In this document: piece by piece, positions 1 through 8,511 of the stretch | How the letters are laid out: the number at the start of each line of letters is the position of its first letter | Numbering within the stretch: the stretch's first letter is position 1 | Assembly: GCF_024464185.1 (NCBI RefSeq) | Contig: NZ_JANHAU010000004.1 | Location: forward strand, 110,958-174,957 | Length of the DNA stretch: 64,000 nt | Origin: Haloarchaeobius salinus | GTDB lineage: Archaea > Halobacteriota > Halobacteria > Halobacteriales > Natrialbaceae | Direction of reading: 5' to 3' | Notes under the pieces: generated by a model | Seen by the model: only the letters and a program-made list of their open reading frames with translations | Databases searched by the model: none | What the model was told of the DNA's origin: nothing | Made by a program: the position numbers and the translations under genes

Positions 1-245
1 ACGGCAACGAGCACGCGGACCGGGCGTTCCTGACCGCAGCAGCATCGCTCGCGGAGGTCTCCTACTCCGTCCACAACGAGGGTAGCCGGACGTTCGTCGA
101 GTCCTTCGCGGCCGACAACGCGGGCGAGGTCACCCACGCCTTCGCGGCGGAGCTCGACCTCGACCGGCAGTTCCCCTTCCACGAGTCAGCGACCCACACC
201 GTCGACGCGGAGGTGTTCAGGATCGAGTGGCACCGCGACGACTGA
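1..245 (+). CDS. METTL5-family N6-adenine methyltransferase (3' part only)
   Basis: Only the last 80 codons are in the window, reading in frame from base 3 to the TGA at 243-245. The residues NEHADRAFL, YSVHN and FHES, followed by the ending EVFRIEW, match the C-terminal half of METTL5-type methyltransferases. In human METTL5 the equivalent segments are a DMAFL, a YSLHK and an FHKKKSVDIEVDLIRF block. Members of the family methylate adenine in small-subunit rRNA. The Rossmann core and the NPPF catalytic motif lie outside the window, so catalysis cannot be judged. Assignment rests on recognised family pattern. Confidence 0.75.
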   Translation, partial: GNEHADRAFLTAAASLAEVSYSVHNEGSRTFVESFAADNAGEVTHAFAAELDLDRQFPFHESATHTVDAEVFRIEWHRDD

Positions 246-273
246 GCGACGGGCGGGCCGCACCGGCTGCCCG

Positions 274-1920
274 CTACCGGTACGTCTCCTCGGCGAACAC
301 GCGGACCCGTGTATCGCCGACGACCGCGTAGATGCGGTCCCCGTCGCCGCGTTCCTCGCGGACGAACTCGATGCCGCCGACGGTCACCGAGTCGTTCACC
401 CGCGGCACCGCATCGCGCCCGACGACAGAACCGTTCTGGCTGACGACGAGCTGGTACGGCGCACCACCAGCAGGCATGATGGAGACGTTCTTCCCGTCCA
501 GCCTAGGCTCGGCCGTCACCGCGTTGCTCTCGTGGACCAGCGTCCAGTCGCCGTCGGGCGGCCGGAGGAACACCCGGTACGACGTGCCGCCGCCGACGGC
601 AGACCAGCCGTCGCGGTCGACGCCGACGTCGGCGCTCCAGCCGACGCCGCCGACCCGGACCCGGGTGTAGCCAGTATAGGCGAGCCGTCCGGCCGAGACG
701 CTCTCGTACCAGATGCTCCGGTCCTGGTTGACGACGATGACACCCGAGGAACTCACGTTCGTCTGCTGGGAGAGCGGCCCCACATCGATGACCGGGATGA
801 GCTCGTTGCGGACGTCCTCGGCGTAGGTCACCTGGTAGCCCTCCACCTCGACGGCTCCCTCGCCCGGCACGGAGTCGTCCGACACCGTGGTCAGGTTGCT
901 GTACACCGCCGGTCCGGTCATCACCGCCGCGACGACCACGAGCACCGTCACCGCGCCGGTCCGGAGCGTGAAGGCGTCGAAGTCCCGCTCGGTCACGTCG
1001 AGCGCCAGCGCGACCACCACCGCGAGCCCGACGACGAGCACCAGCCCCACGCCGCGGTAGAGGACGTACTCGTCGTTGCCGAGGTACCAGTACACCGCCC
1101 AGAGGTTCTTCGCGACCGCGAAGAACAGTACACCCAGCCAGAGCCGTAGCGCGCTCGGTCGGTCGCTCCGCCGGTAGAACACAGCCACGCCGAGCAGGAA
1201 GCCCACGAACAGCCCGAACGCGTGGCCCTGGATGGCGATGCCGGCCCACCACGGCGGCGACGGCGGGCTCGGCGACGCCCCCTGCACCAGCACGGGGTCC
1301 CGGAGCACGTCGTACAGCAGCGAGAGGAACCGCTGGCCGCCCAGCACCGCCACGACGGTCGTCAGCGGGTACCGGACCAGCGCGAAGCCCGCGAACGCGA
1401 ACACGACACCCGAGAAGCCGATGACCGCGCCGATGGAGAACAGCGCCGTCAGCAGCCCCACGGCGACGACCACGGTGGGATAGACGACGAGTGCCCGGAT
1501 CCAGGGGTTCGTCCGCCACGACGCGAACGACTCCGACCCGCGGTTCTCGGGAAAGTGGCCCCACGCGTACTCCGCCAGCGGGCTCAACACGAGCGTACCG
1601 ATGAGGTTGCCCGTCAGGTGCCCCGGACTGGCGTGCGAGAACCCCGCGGTCAGCAGCCCCGTCGGGTAGAGGTACGACCACGCCCGGAACGGGAGCACCA
1701 CCGGGTCCCGCCAGTGGTCCCAGCCGCCCTGCACGAACAGGTACACCGCCAGCACGAAGCCGACGACCACGAGCGTCCCCCACGGCACGCCCATCACCCA
1801 GCGCGAACGGAGCCGCGCCCCCCACTCCCCGCCCGGCCGGTCGATCCGGGCGACGATGCCCACCGAGACGGCGAGCGAAACCAGCACGAAGCCGACGAGG
1901 GCGGTCGACAGCAGATCCAT
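274..1920 (-). CDS. Rhomboid-family intramembrane serine protease
   Basis: This 548-residue polytopic membrane protein has the rhomboid core in its first half. An HLTGN segment (residues 101-105) supplies the oxyanion-side His and Asn, GFSG carries the candidate nucleophile Ser170, and His233 in the segment AIQGHAFG is the candidate base. Family members cleave substrates within the membrane. After about residue 310 there is a further TM segment and a roughly 200-residue, probably extracytoplasmic, beta-rich region that bacterial rhomboids lack; similar extensions are common in haloarchaeal homologues. It is convergent with the upstream methyltransferase gene. Substrate is unknown. Confidence 0.85.
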   Translation of the reverse strand: MDLLSTALVGFVLVSLAVSVGIVARIDRPGGEWGARLRSRWVMGVPWGTLVVVGFVLAVYLFVQGGWDHWRDPVVLPFRAWSYLYPTGLLTAGFSHASPGHLTGNLIGTLVLSPLAEYAWGHFPENRGSESFASWRTNPWIRALVVYPTVVVAVGLLTALFSIGAVIGFSGVVFAFAGFALVRYPLTTVVAVLGGQRFLSLLYDVLRDPVLVQGASPSPPSPPWWAGIAIQGHAFGLFVGFLLGVAVFYRRSDRPSALRLWLGVLFFAVAKNLWAVYWYLGNDEYVLYRGVGLVLVVGLAVVVALALDVTERDFDAFTLRTGAVTVLVVVAAVMTGPAVYSNLTTVSDDSVPGEGAVEVEGYQVTYAEDVRNELIPVIDVGPLSQQTNVSSSGVIVVNQDRSIWYESVSAGRLAYTGYTRVRVGGVGWSADVGVDRDGWSAVGGGTSYRVFLRPPDGDWTLVHESNAVTAEPRLDGKNVSIMPAGGAPYQLVVSQNGSVVGRDAVPRVNDSVTVGGIEFVREERGDGDRIYAVVGDTRVRVFAEETYR

Positions 1921-2117
1921 ATCCGCCGGGAGGGACGGCTCGTACTAATGCGTTCGTGCCGTGGTCGGGGTCGTCGTACGGTGGGGCGGCCGCTGCAACG
2001 AACTGCCGGTTCTCGCCCCTCGCGTGGTGTCTCGACGTCCTCGCTTCGCTCTCCCAGTCTCGACAGATGCGTGCCGGTGGTGGGGACGTGAACCTCCGAG
2101 AACGAGCGGAGCGCCGG

Positions 2118-2951
2118 TTACACGTCGACGCGGTCGCCGATCTCACCGATCTCGAGCCGTTCGGGGTACGCGAAGCTCTTGGCGTGGTGGTGCAGCACCT
2201 TCGGGTCGCTCGTCAGGCCCTTCCACATGTCCCAGTGGCTCGGCAGGAGCCGGTCGAACTGGAGGTCGCTGGCGGCCTCGACGACCTGGTTCTCGTCGTT
2301 GTACCAGCGCGTGCGCTTCGGTTCGCGGGTCTCCTTGTCCGGAATCTGGCCGACGGTGCCGAAGGCGAGGATGCCGAGGTCGATATCGTAGCGCTCGCCG
2401 AGGGCGGCGAACTCGTCGCTGGGTTTGGTGTCGCCCCCGTGGAACACGGTGTGGCCGTCGTGCTCGAACACGTAGCTGACGGGGTGGGTGGCGTCGGGGT
2501 CGTTCGCGGGCTCGACGTGGACGGTGAAGCCGCCGACCTCGACGGTGTCGCCCTCCCTGACCTCGTGGAACTGGTGCTCGTCGATGTCGTGGTCGTCGGT
2601 CCAGACCTCCGCCTCGCGGGCGACGACGAGGCTGTCGTCGGGCGCGTAGAACGTCGCGCCGGTCCGTTCGAGGATTGGGGCCTGGCTCGGCCCGTGGACG
2701 TGGTCGGTGTGCTCGTGGGTGGCGAACACCGCGTCGGCCTCGGTCACGTCCTCGGGGTCGAACGGCACCGGGATCATACGGACGGTGCGCGGCGGGTCGC
2801 CGAGTCCGACGTAGGGGTCGACGAACAGGGTCGTCCCGTCGCTGGCTTTCAGTACGAAGCCGTTACAGCCCAGATACCAGACCGCGATTCCATCCGGCGA
2901 CGCGTCCTCGACGGCACGGGGCAGCCAGTCGCCCCAGTCGCTCACTGTCAT
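2118..2951 (-). CDS. MBL-fold metallo-hydrolase (UlaG-like)
   Basis: A 277-residue cytosolic metallo-beta-lactamase-fold protein. The zinc-binding signature HEHTDHVHG is complete, and the later metal ligands appear as HGGDT and in LLPSHWDMW. The SHWDMW ending and the sequence WYLGCNGFVLK at the start resemble UlaG (L-ascorbate-6-phosphate lactonase) and related haloarchaeal hydrolases. I chose the ATG at 2951 because the longer reading to 2990 adds only a basic, non-conserved stretch. The real substrate cannot be read from the sequence, and lactonase activity is only family inference. Confidence 0.8.
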   Translation of the reverse strand: MTVSDWGDWLPRAVEDASPDGIAVWYLGCNGFVLKASDGTTLFVDPYVGLGDPPRTVRMIPVPFDPEDVTEADAVFATHEHTDHVHGPSQAPILERTGATFYAPDDSLVVAREAEVWTDDHDIDEHQFHEVREGDTVEVGGFTVHVEPANDPDATHPVSYVFEHDGHTVFHGGDTKPSDEFAALGERYDIDLGILAFGTVGQIPDKETREPKRTRWYNDENQVVEAASDLQFDRLLPSHWDMWKGLTSDPKVLHHHAKSFAYPERLEIGEIGDRVDV

Positions 2952-3049
2952 ACCCGACCGTGTGCGAGCCGCCGCCCTAAGGATTGTCACTCCGGCCGCC
3001 AGCGGTCGTGCCCGTTTCCTTTATGTTCGTGGTGCAGGTACGTGGCTGT

Positions 3050-4690
3050 ATGAGTAGCGAGGTCGACGAGGAGACAACAATCGAGGTCGACGCGGACGGG
3101 GTCTCGGTCGCGAAGTCGTTCGAGGCCGACGAGTTCCCGGTCCCCGCCATCCGGTTCGGCATCACGTCCGACCGGGCGGAGACCGTCACCATCAGGATCC
3201 ACGAGGAGATACCCGAGGAGTTCCCGATGGACGGTGTCGGCTTCCACCCCGACTACGAGAGCGAGAACTGGACAGCCTTCCAGGACCACCACGTCGAGTA
3301 CGAGCGCACGCTCGACCCCGGCGAGGAGGTGACCACCGTCTACGGCATCCGTATCGACGACGGGGCGGAGGCCGCCAAGTTCCTCACGGAGCCACAGCTC
3401 ACCGAGGTCGACGCCGAGGGCGCGGCAGCCGACGCGGGAGAGGGCGAAGAGGAGGTCGAGGACGACAACACCATCGACGACATCGTCTCCAACGACTCGA
3501 ACCAGGTCGTCAAGGACATGCTCGCCGGCGAGGACGAGATGCCCGGCCTCGAGGACGACGAGCCCGCCGCGGCAGCGGCGGAGGCCGACACCACCGAAGC
3601 GTCGGGCGACGGCGGCTCCATCGACCTCGACCTCGGCGACGCGGACGCCGCCGAGGCCGACGAAGCCGCTGACGAGGACACGCCGGAGATCGAACTCGAC
3701 CTCGAGGCCGCCGAGGAGGAGGTCGGGGCGACCGAGAGCGAGGCCGACGACGAACCCGAGATCGATCTCGATATCGACGACCCCGGCGCGGAGACCGACG
3801 AGACCGCGGAGGCCGAAGCCGACGCAGAGGCGGCCGAATCGGAGATGGAAACCGCGACCGACGCGGAAGCCGACGCAGAGACCGAAGCGGAGGTAGCGCC
3901 GGCTGAGGACGTCGAGCTGGACGCGGAGGTCGAGACCGAGGCCGACGACGAGGCCGACGCGGAACCCGAAGTCGCCGGCGAAACGGCCGACACGGAACCC
4001 GAGGCAGTCGACGACGCGGACGACACGGAACCCGAGGCAGTCGACGACACGGACGACGCTCCGTCCGCACCTGCCGTCGATGGGAGCGTCGCCACCGCAC
4101 TCGTCGAGGAGCTCCGGAACGGCACGCTGACCGAGAACGAGCGCCGCGAGCTCCGGCAGGCCCTCGACGTGGAGGCCGCCGGCACCGACATCGCGAAGGT
4201 AGAGCACCTCCAGTCCCGCGTCGAGGAGGTCGCCGCCTACACCGACGCGCTGGCGGAGTTCCTCGACGAGGAGGGCACCGCCCAGCAGCTCCTCGAGGAG
4301 TACGAGCGCGAGGTCAGCTCCCTGCGCGACGAGGTCTCGACACTCACGGAGGACATCGACGGGCATGACGAGGAGATCACCTCGCTGTACGGCGACGTCG
4401 ACGACGTGCGTTCGTCCGTCGAGAGCGTCGAGGCCGACGTGACCGGGCTCGAGGACGACCTCGAATCGGTCTCCAGTGACGTCTCCGGACTCCGCACCGA
4501 CCTCGACGAGTCGACCGACTCCCTGGAGAACGACATCGCCGACGCCACCGACAGCATCGACGACGTGCAGGCCGACGTGACCGGGCTCGAGGACGACCTC
4601 GACGCGGTCGAGTCCCGCGTCGACGAGGTCGAGGAGGAGGTCACCGAGGTCCAGGAGTGGCGCGACCAGCTCGGCGAGATGTTCAGCTGA
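3050..4690 (+). CDS. Acidic coiled-coil protein of unknown function
   Basis: The protein has 546 residues in three parts. Residues 1-115 form a compact, probably beta-rich domain. Residues about 130-350 are an extremely acidic, low-complexity Asp/Glu/Ala region. From about 370 to the end it is heptad-rich coiled coil with the repeated phrase DVTGLEDDL. There is no signal peptide or TM segment. Two exact DNA duplications lie inside it (27 bp at 3989 and 4022; 33 bp at 4432 and 4570), so the gene is growing or shrinking by repeat slippage. The ATG at 3050 starts a conserved-looking domain and follows a plausible ttt-atg leader. I do not recognise a function; a structural or scaffolding role is inference. 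Confidence 0.7.
   Translation: MSSEVDEETTIEVDADGVSVAKSFEADEFPVPAIRFGITSDRAETVTIRIHEEIPEEFPMDGVGFHPDYESENWTAFQDHHVEYERTLDPGEEVTTVYGIRIDDGAEAAKFLTEPQLTEVDAEGAAADAGEGEEEVEDDNTIDDIVSNDSNQVVKDMLAGEDEMPGLEDDEPAAAAAEADTTEASGDGGSIDLDLGDADAAEADEAADEDTPEIELDLEAAEEEVGATESEADDEPEIDLDIDDPGAETDETAEAEADAEAAESEMETATDAEADAETEAEVAPAEDVELDAEVETEADDEADAEPEVAGETADTEPEAVDDADDTEPEAVDDTDDAPSAPAVDGSVATALVEELRNGTLTENERRELRQALDVEAAGTDIAKVEHLQSRVEEVAAYTDALAEFLDEEGTAQQLLEEYEREVSSLRDEVSTLTEDIDGHDEEITSLYGDVDDVRSSVESVEADVTGLEDDLESVSSDVSGLRTDLDESTDSLENDIADATDSIDDVQADVTGLEDDLDAVESRVDEVEEEVTEVQEWRDQLGEMFS
3989..4048 (+). repeat. Two exact 27-bp direct repeats (period 33) in an acidic region
   Basis: Bases 3989-4015 are repeated exactly at 4022-4048. 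They encode the repeated phrase DTEPEAVDD in the acidic linker of the coiled-coil protein. Confidence 0.9.
4432..4602 (+). repeat. 33-bp exact direct repeat, copies at 4432-4464 and 4570-4602
   Basis: Each copy encodes the phrase ADVTGLEDDL in the coiled coil, 138 bp (46 codons) apart. The exact identity suggests a recent internal duplication or gene conversion. Confidence 0.9.
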
Positions 4691-4731
4691 GAACGAACAC
4701 GTTTTCTTCCCCGAAGCCGTTCGTCCGGGAA

Positions 4732-5631
4732 ATGGCCGAGACGACAGCCGTCGCAGTCCCACGGAAGGGACGTCCGCTCGAAGCCGTCCTCGAGCGGGTC
4801 GCATCACGCGCCGACGCGACCGAACTCGCCGACTCGATCATCTCCACGCTCCGGTACGAGAAGGCGATCACGAAGGGGAACACGGACGACCCCCGAGACG
4901 TGTACGAACGGCTCGCGGACTACAGCGACCTCGGCCATCCCCATCGACCGGAGTTCACCCTGCTCCGGGACGACCGCGACGGGCTGCCCCGCCGGGTCGT
5001 CTTCGACAGCGTCACCGTCGAGACCGGCTCCGGGCGCATCCAGCTCGTCGGCCGCGAGGAGCCGTTCCGCTCGCTTCGGACCCACTCGTTCGCGTTCGGC
5101 TTCGACAGTGCGGACCTCGTCCTCGAGGAGGTCGTCGCGCTCCGTCCGGACCCCCTCGACACCATCGCCGACGTGAACGCCCGCATCGACCCGCACGACA
5201 CGGACGTCCGCGTCGTCACCGGCCTGGGCGATACGGTGTACCACACGCTGATGGCGACGCCGGAGCTCCTCGACAGCTACCGTGCCGACGGTGCGACCCG
5301 CGAGTTCGTCGCCGAGTACGAGGGCGAGCTCTGCATCTCGCCCCGGTACGAGCGACTGGTCGAGGCCGTCCTCGGCACGGATGCGATGCGGGACGTCGAG
5401 TTCTGCTACCCGGACGACGGCCAGGAGGAGGAGGCCGGCATCGCCGACACGGGCGTCGGTGTGTACCTCACGATGACCGGCGGCACCGCCCGGGACCACG
5501 GGCTCGAACTCGGCACGCAGCTGTTCCCCAGCGAGACCGTCCTGATGGAGAACGTCGCGGAATCGACAGACGGCGACGAGGACGTGCGGGAGCTGTTCGG
5601 CGAGGTCGAGACGGAACTGGCAGTGAGATGA
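4732..5631 (+). CDS. HisG (ATP phosphoribosyltransferase)-like paralogue
   Basis: A soluble 299-residue protein. Its start, VAVPRKGRPLEAVLER, resembles the HisG N-terminus (ALPKGRL), and residues near 240-275 (TMTGGTARDHGLEL, then SETVLMEN) resemble the HisG phosphate-binding T-G-x-T loop and the following strand. HisG catalyses the first step of histidine synthesis. The middle (residues 30-90) does not look like canonical HisG, so I read this as a diverged paralogue with a periplasmic-binding-protein-like fold rather than the biosynthetic enzyme. The ATG at 4732 gives the HisG-like start; the frame extends further upstream without similarity. Function is uncertain. Confidence 0.5.
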   Translation: MAETTAVAVPRKGRPLEAVLERVASRADATELADSIISTLRYEKAITKGNTDDPRDVYERLADYSDLGHPHRPEFTLLRDDRDGLPRRVVFDSVTVETGSGRIQLVGREEPFRSLRTHSFAFGFDSADLVLEEVVALRPDPLDTIADVNARIDPHDTDVRVVTGLGDTVYHTLMATPELLDSYRADGATREFVAEYEGELCISPRYERLVEAVLGTDAMRDVEFCYPDDGQEEEAGIADTGVGVYLTMTGGTARDHGLELGTQLFPSETVLMENVAESTDGDEDVRELFGEVETELAVR

Positions 5632-5650
5632 GTTCGCTCCCGACCGCCAA

Positions 5651-5676
5651 TTGGATATAGCGATATTAGATTTATC
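5651..5676 (+). repeat. Left arm of inverted 26-bp repeat flanking the recombinase pair
   Basis: This segment matches the reverse complement of 7887-7912 at 22 of 26 positions, including an uninterrupted GATATAGCGATAT core and a terminal ATTTATC. It resembles either a recombinase target (att/dif-like) or an operator joined to a TATA-like box. Which one cannot be settled from sequence alone. Confidence 0.6.
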
Positions 5677-6067
5677 AGCTGGTGCTCGAACGGACCTTCT
5701 GAACCGCGAGTTCCCCGGCGAGCGCCCTCGGCAGCGGATAGAGCCACCGAATCCGAGCCTCGTGCAACTCGATGACGGGGTTCGGATCGTGCATCGAACA
5801 TCGGCTTTACGAGTCCAGTGCCGACTACGCCAGTACCGGGCCACTTCGATGCAGTAGAGACCGTCTCGGTTCAGCCACCAGCTCCAGCCACCTCATCGAA
5901 CTGATGCCCACTCAGTTGCCAGTGCCAACCTGCCAGGTTGATGCACCTCGGCAGTACACCGAAGCAACCACCGTTGACCACTCAAATTCCGTCCGCCCAG
6001 AAAGGACAGGATATGGTTTTAGTATCAACTATTATGGCCCTACAAAATGCAAATAGTGCTACCAGAT

Positions 6068-6081
6068 AATTGGATATTGCG
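6068..6081 (+). repeat. Third, partial copy of the GGATATxGCG motif
   Basis: AATTGGATATTGCG here matches 5649-5662 at 13 of 14 positions, but the right half of the 26-bp motif is absent. Another GGATATT lies at 6092. Confidence 0.45.
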
Positions 6082-6277
6082 TTCGACCGCCGGATATTAC
6101 AGACATACATAGGAAGATAAGGGCTCTTATCCCAGATTGTAGGGGTAGATTGATTACCGGGGCGCGAGTCGCCCCGAACGGATGAGTGGACCACTCGATC
6201 CGACGTTCGGTCACAGGTTCGAACCGTCCGGACGGCGACCCGGAACCAGTCGTTTGGAAGGCAACGGATTTCCGCTG

Positions 6278-6325
6278 GAACCCCGTTTCGGCGAACCCCG
6301 TCCTGAGCACGTAACCCCGGGGGTT
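6278..6325. promoter_or_regulatory. AACCCCG repeats, candidate operator of the RHH regulator
   Basis: GAACCCCG occurs at 6278 and 6293, and AACCCCG at 6313 runs into GGGGGTT to form a short palindrome. They sit 65-115 bases before the ATG of the RHH protein. RHH dimers commonly bind such short repeats upstream of their own genes. Autoregulation is inference. Confidence 0.35.
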
Positions 6326-6390
6326 CGTCCCTCCAGAACAGGGTTGCAGACGCCCGGGGACTCCTGTCGCCCGGCGGAGGTGTTCGAGGT

Positions 6391-6801
6391 ATGAGCGAGG
6401 ACGAGACGGCTCGCACCGCAGTCCGGACCTACGTTCCGACCTACCAGAAGCAACAGTGGGCCGAGGAGGCCGACGCGCTGGACATGAGCCACAGCGAGTT
6501 CGTCCGGACGATGGTCCAGGCCGGCCGCCGGTCGTTCGACCTCGACGAGTCACCCGATAGCGACGACAGCGGGGACACGAACGAGTCGATAGCGGACGAC
6601 ACCGACGGGGCCGAGCTGGCCGACCGGGTGCTGACCATCCTAGACGACCGCGACGACCCCCAGACGTGGGACGACCTCGTCGCCGCAGTGACCAACGACG
6701 TCGAGGAACGACTGGACGAGGCGCTGGGAGACCTCCAGGAGGCGGGGGAGCTCCGGTACAGCGGCCGTGACGGTGGCTACGTTCCAACTGGTGACCGATG
6801 A
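6391..6801 (+). CDS. RHH/winged-helix regulator (DUF5805-like)
   Basis: A 136-residue protein. Residues 8-48 read like a ribbon-helix-helix DNA-binding domain (RTYVPTYQ strand, then two helices ending in SEFVRTMVQAG). An acidic linker follows, and residues about 70-133 look like a small winged helix (WDDLVAA, LQEAGELRYS). It overlaps the recombinase gene by four bases (ATGA), so the two are almost certainly co-transcribed and translationally coupled. Haloarchaeal DUF5805 proteins are typically paired with such recombinases. A role as recombination accessory factor or autorepressor is inference. Confidence 0.75.
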   Translation: MSEDETARTAVRTYVPTYQKQQWAEEADALDMSHSEFVRTMVQAGRRSFDLDESPDSDDSGDTNESIADDTDGAELADRVLTILDDRDDPQTWDDLVAAVTNDVEERLDEALGDLQEAGELRYSGRDGGYVPTGDR

Positions 6802-7826
6802 CCGACGCGGTCTCGTACTACCTCGAGGACCAGGAGTACCACGGGAAGTCAGAGCGGACGCGAGAGGCCTACGAGCGGGTCCTCAGGCGGTTCGAGTCGT
6901 TCCTGGCCGACGAGGGCAGCGGCCCCAGCGGACGGTCGCTCACGCCCGAGGAGGCGGGGCGCAGGGCGTGCATGGCGTGGGTCCACTCCCTCAGAGGCGA
7001 GCACGCACCCAGCACTGTCGCGTCCTACGCCTCCTACGTCCATCGGTTCTACGCCTACATGACCCAGGTCGGGGAGTTCGATTCGAACCCGATGGCGCTC
7101 GTCGTCGAGGAGATGGACGAGTCCATCGACAAGGACCCGACGCGACGGGAGATCTCGGTGCCGAAGATGCGGGGGTTCGTCGGGGCGATATCGCACCCGC
7201 TGGAGCGGGCGCTCGTCATCACGCTGCTGAAGACCGGCGTGCGTGTCGGCGAGCTGTGCAACCTCGACCTGCGAGACCTCTCGCTCTCTGACCCCGAGTT
7301 GGTGGCCGAGTTCGATCTCGGTGGGCGCGTCCAGCTGGACGGTCGGCCCGAATCGCTGTACGTGGCTGCCGAACCCGCCCGTGGCTATTCCTACAACGGC
7401 GAGGAGCGGACGGCCTCGAACAAGCGAAAGCGGGCGACCGTCATCCCCGTCGACGGCGAGCTGGCAGCGGTGTTGAAGTCGTGGCTGGCCATCCGGCCGG
7501 ACGCCAGATCGCCCGCAGAGCCGCTCTTCCTCTCCACGAGCGGTGACTGGGGCGGGCGGCTCAGTCCACAGGCGGTCAGGAACGTCGTCGAGCGACACGC
7601 CAGGGCCCACGGGTGGTATACGGACGGTGGTGGGGCGACGGAGAACGTCACCCCCCATTACTTCCGGCACTTCTTCACGACCCACCTCAGGGACAGGACG
7701 GGCGACCGTGGTATCGTCAAGTACCTCCGGGGAGACGTTGCGAGCGACATCATCGACACGTACACCCACAACTGGGGCGGCCAGGTGCGGGACGTCTACG
7801 AATCGAACGTCTATCGGCTGCTCTGA
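6798..7826 (+). CDS. Tyrosine recombinase (XerC/D or phage-integrase family)
   Basis: The 342-residue protein has an N-terminal SAM-like core-binding domain (residues 1-105) and a C-terminal catalytic domain. Visible catalytic residues are Arg149 in TGVRVGE, His287 and Arg290 in HYFRH, His324 in TYTHNW, and Tyr334 as candidate nucleophile. The set is complete, so the enzyme is probably active. It overlaps the upstream RHH gene by ATGA. Inverted 26-bp repeats lie about 0.7 kb before the pair and 60 bp after it. It could be a chromosomal XerA-type resolvase, or the integrase of a small element; no other mobile genes are present. Confidence 0.85.
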   Translation: MTDAVSYYLEDQEYHGKSERTREAYERVLRRFESFLADEGSGPSGRSLTPEEAGRRACMAWVHSLRGEHAPSTVASYASYVHRFYAYMTQVGEFDSNPMALVVEEMDESIDKDPTRREISVPKMRGFVGAISHPLERALVITLLKTGVRVGELCNLDLRDLSLSDPELVAEFDLGGRVQLDGRPESLYVAAEPARGYSYNGEERTASNKRKRATVIPVDGELAAVLKSWLAIRPDARSPAEPLFLSTSGDWGGRLSPQAVRNVVERHARAHGWYTDGGGATENVTPHYFRHFFTTHLRDRTGDRGIVKYLRGDVASDIIDTYTHNWGGQVRDVYESNVYRLL

Positions 7827-7886
7827 GCCGTTCTGGCGGCCTCTCTTGAAGTATTTCCGACATCTGCTGACGTGTGGTGCCGAACA

Positions 7887-7912
7887 GATAAATTGCATAT
7901 CGCTATATCAAA
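7887..7912 (-). repeat. Right arm of inverted 26-bp repeat flanking the recombinase pair
   Basis: This is the reverse-complement partner of 5651-5676 with 22 of 26 matches. It starts 60 bases after the recombinase stop codon. Confidence 0.6.
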
Positions 7913-7974
7913 TCCGGGGGTCGGCCGGTAGTGAAATGCAGGAACGAGAGCCTGTACTCACGTCTCACGCGAGG

Positions 7975-7999
7975 GGCCGGCTCGTCGGTCGGGCCGGCC
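7975..7999. terminator. GC-rich hairpin after the recombinase gene
   Basis: GGCCGGC at 7975-7981 and GCCGGCC at 7993-7999 form a perfect 7-bp stem with an 11-base loop between the recombinase and the next gene. No T-tract follows. A terminator or a processing signal is possible. Confidence 0.3.
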
Positions 8000-8038
8000 C
8001 GGCGGTAGACTGATTCCTCGCCGCGCGCTATCGGCCGT

Positions 8039-8461
8039 ATGCCACTCGAATCGCCGGACGATCTCCGGCGAGTACTCGCCTACGACCGCGTCGCCGTAGT
8101 CGGTGCGTCCACATCGTTCGAGAAGGCAGCCCACATCGTCCCGGCGTACCTGCAGCGTCACGGCTACGAACTGTGGCCCGTCAATCCGACAGCCGACGAG
8201 ATATTCGGTCGGCGAGCGTTCGACTCGCTGACCGACGTTCCGGCTTCCGTGGACATCGTCGAGATATTCCGCCCGAGCGAGGAGGTTCCGGGGATCGTCG
8301 GCGAGGCTCTCGACCGGGACGACGTGAGGGCAATCTGGATGCAGCCGGGTGTCGGAGACGACGACGCGGCGCGAAAGGCCGAGGCGGCCGGAATCGACGT
8401 CGTACAGGACCGGTGCATGAAGGTCGAACACGGCCAGCTCGTCCGCAACCCGATGGACTGA
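8039..8461 (+). CDS. CoA-binding protein (YccU-like)
   Basis: A 140-residue single-domain Rossmann-type CoA-binding protein. Typical family features are VAVVGAS near residue 20, the block LWPVNPTADEIFG, DIVEIFRP and WMQPG, followed by VVQDRCMKVEH near the end. Length and order match the YccU family throughout. The family binds coenzyme A, but the cellular role is not known. It is followed after 50 bases by the SUI1 gene on the same strand. Confidence 0.85.
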   Translation: MPLESPDDLRRVLAYDRVAVVGASTSFEKAAHIVPAYLQRHGYELWPVNPTADEIFGRRAFDSLTDVPASVDIVEIFRPSEEVPGIVGEALDRDDVRAIWMQPGVGDDDAARKAEAAGIDVVQDRCMKVEHGQLVRNPMD

Positions 8462-8511
8462 GACGCTGCGGCCAACGTTCTTACGTCGTGACCGCCAACG
8501 GTCCCATCTGT

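Larger units (their letters stand above)
5632..6390. other. Gene-free region with repeat motifs upstream of the RHH-recombinase pair
   Basis: I find no convincing gene in these 759 bases. They hold one 26-bp arm of the inverted repeat (5651-5676), a related half-motif at 6068-6081, an unusually AT-rich patch at about 5985-6135, and AACCCCG repeats near 6278-6325. The short frames present lack coding bias. The base composition of 5800-6130 is lower in GC than the neighbouring genes. Confidence 0.6.

Noticed and set aside
6219..6245. GGTTCGAACC resembling a tRNA T-loop
   Set aside because: The flanking bases cannot form the 5-bp T stem or an acceptor stem.
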